From JBEIUO01 sp964549785 (GTDB lineage Bacteria > Planctomycetota > Phycisphaerae > Phycisphaerales > UBA1924), in the NCBI GenBank assembly GCA_964549785.1, contig CAZJXA010000183.1, forward strand, positions 1 to 6,685: a stretch of DNA of 6,685 nt, written 5' to 3'. Under the pieces are notes generated by a model. It did not search any database. It saw only the letters and a program-made list of their open reading frames with translations, and was not told where the DNA came from. The position numbers were made by a program, and so were the translations under genes. Below are positions 6,355 to 6,685 of this stretch, in pieces (the first letter of the stretch is position 1; every line of letters starts with the position of its first letter).

Positions 6355-6373
6355 ATCGGACGCAGGATCGGAC
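6355..6373 (+). repeat. Paired ATCGGAC repeat, 12-base period (left pair)
   Basis: ATCGGAC occurs at 6355-6361 and 6367-6373, start to start 12 bases. The second copy continues GGGTT. A matching pair lies at 6579-6597. Confidence 0.5.
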
Positions 6374-6382
6374 GGGTTGAAA

Positions 6383-6411
6383 GCAAGTGGGTTGGGGCTA
6401 CAGGCACTTGC
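6383..6411. repeat. Inverted repeat GCAAGTG / CACTTGC
   Basis: GCAAGTG (6383-6389) and CACTTGC (6405-6411) form a perfect 7-bp stem around a 15-base loop. The sequence resembles the GGCAAGGTGC motif that recurs just downstream. Confidence 0.45.
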
Positions 6412-6441
6412 CGCGTAGTAATGAGGGTTGGCGGGGCGAGC

Positions 6442-6472
6442 GGCAAGGTGCGCAGATGGGGCAAGGTGCGCA
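6442..6472 (+). repeat. Direct repeat GGCAAGGTGCGCA, two copies, 18-base period
   Basis: Identical 13-mers lie at 6442-6454 and 6460-6472. Each ends in the palindrome TGCGCA. A third, one-base-different copy (GGCAAGGTGCTCA) lies at 6529-6541. Confidence 0.7.
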
Positions 6473-6486
6473 AGTTGGTGGAAACC

Positions 6487-6543
6487 TTTGAGCACCTTGA
6501 TTTTGGGGTGTTTTCTGCTTGGGAAACGGGCAAGGTGCTCAAA
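6487..6543. repeat. 13-bp perfect inverted repeat with inner stem
   Basis: TTTGAGCACCTTG (6487-6499) and CAAGGTGCTCAAA (6531-6543) are perfect complements, 31 bases apart. Inside, GTTTTC (6510-6515) can pair with GGAAAC (6522-6527) using one G-T pair around a 6-base loop. GGAAAC also precedes the left arm (6480-6485). The right arm overlaps the third GGCAAGGTGC copy. As RNA this would fold into a two-part hairpin; as DNA it is a spaced dyad. Confidence 0.7.
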
Positions 6544-6578
6544 TGTTGGGAGATGTGTGTGTACACCGTTTCCTCGTG

Positions 6579-6597
6579 ATTGGACGGGTTATTGGAC
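6579..6597 (+). repeat. Paired ATTGGAC repeat, 12-base period (right pair)
   Basis: ATTGGAC occurs at 6579-6585 and 6591-6597, start to start 12 bases, the same period as the left pair at 6355-6373. The GGACGGGTT extension is shared between the second left copy and the first right copy. Confidence 0.5.
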
Positions 6598-6685
6598 TTA
6601 GTTTGGGCGTGGGTCGTGGTGAGATGGGAGGAGCTGTCGGGGGGGCGGAGTCGGGACGTGCGTGCCCGGTCGCTGCGCTCCGAGG

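Larger units (their letters stand above)
6205..6685. other. Intergenic region with a short-repeat cluster, no supported gene
   Basis: No gene is supported in the last ~480 bases. Both strands have open frames (plus 6343-6579; minus from the window edge to 6327), but they start with GTG, lack ribosome binding sites and translate to low-complexity sequence that follows the DNA repeats. The part next to 6192 should hold the DUF1579 promoter, though no clear -35/-10 pair was seen. Positions 6355-6597 hold the repeats listed separately. Composition changes to G/T-rich on the plus strand from about 6370 to the end. Confidence 0.6.

Noticed and set aside
6193..6495. In-frame extension of the DUF1579 gene to 6495
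   Set aside because: The internal ATG at 6192 has a good ribosome binding site and starts a typical signal peptide. The extension is low-complexity and overlaps the repeat cluster.
6442..6541. Possible CRISPR array
   Set aside because: There are only three 13-bp copies with unequal spacing (18 and 69 bases) and one in a different context; the repeats are too short and no cas gene is present.
6327..6579. Two ~79-codon frames on opposite strands in the right intergenic region
   Set aside because: Both start at GTG without a ribosome binding site. Their repeated GKVR and LRTLP stretches simply follow the DNA direct repeats.

Overview
The window is GC-rich bacterial chromosome. It carries four well-supported protein genes and one likely hypothetical membrane-protein gene. 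Several points together suggest a Planctomycetota member, perhaps a Phycisphaerae-like lineage: a pyrophosphate-type phosphofructokinase, a futalosine-pathway menaquinone gene, a secreted DUF1579 protein, several starts without a Shine-Dalgarno sequence, and a TAGAAT-type -10 box. This placement is an inference; no rRNA or other marker gene is present.

Layout, left to right. Positions 1-34 may be the first codons of a minus-strand gene cut by the window edge. Positions 35-738 hold no convincing gene. They contain a cluster of small perfect hairpins, one candidate promoter on each strand and a doubtful 61-codon minus-strand ORF. Next is ptsI (Enzyme I of the phosphotransferase system, plus strand), with every known catalytic residue in place. 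Eleven bases after its stop lies the stop of mqnA (chorismate dehydratase, minus strand). A 118-bp divergent spacer separates mqnA from pfp (PPi-dependent phosphofructokinase, plus strand). Only two bases after the pfp stop, a minus-strand gene for a small two-helix membrane protein ends. Upstream of that gene is a 9-bp terminator-like hairpin, then the DUF1579 gene (minus strand) with a signal peptide and a good ribosome binding site. The last ~490 bases (6193-6685) carry no supported gene but hold a nested set of short direct and inverted repeats.

How the genes relate. ptsI and pfp both act at the glycolysis/PEP node: PPi-phosphofructokinase makes fructose 1,6-bisphosphate at the expense of pyrophosphate, and Enzyme I draws phosphate from PEP. 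They are separated by an opposite-strand gene, so they are neighbours and not an operon. mqnA is the first committed step of the futalosine route to menaquinone and stands alone here. The orientation pattern (plus, minus, plus, minus, minus, with very short convergent gaps) indicates mostly single-gene transcription units.

The most unusual non-coding signal is the repeat cluster at 6355-6597. No defence system, CRISPR array, tRNA, rRNA, transposase or integrase was found.
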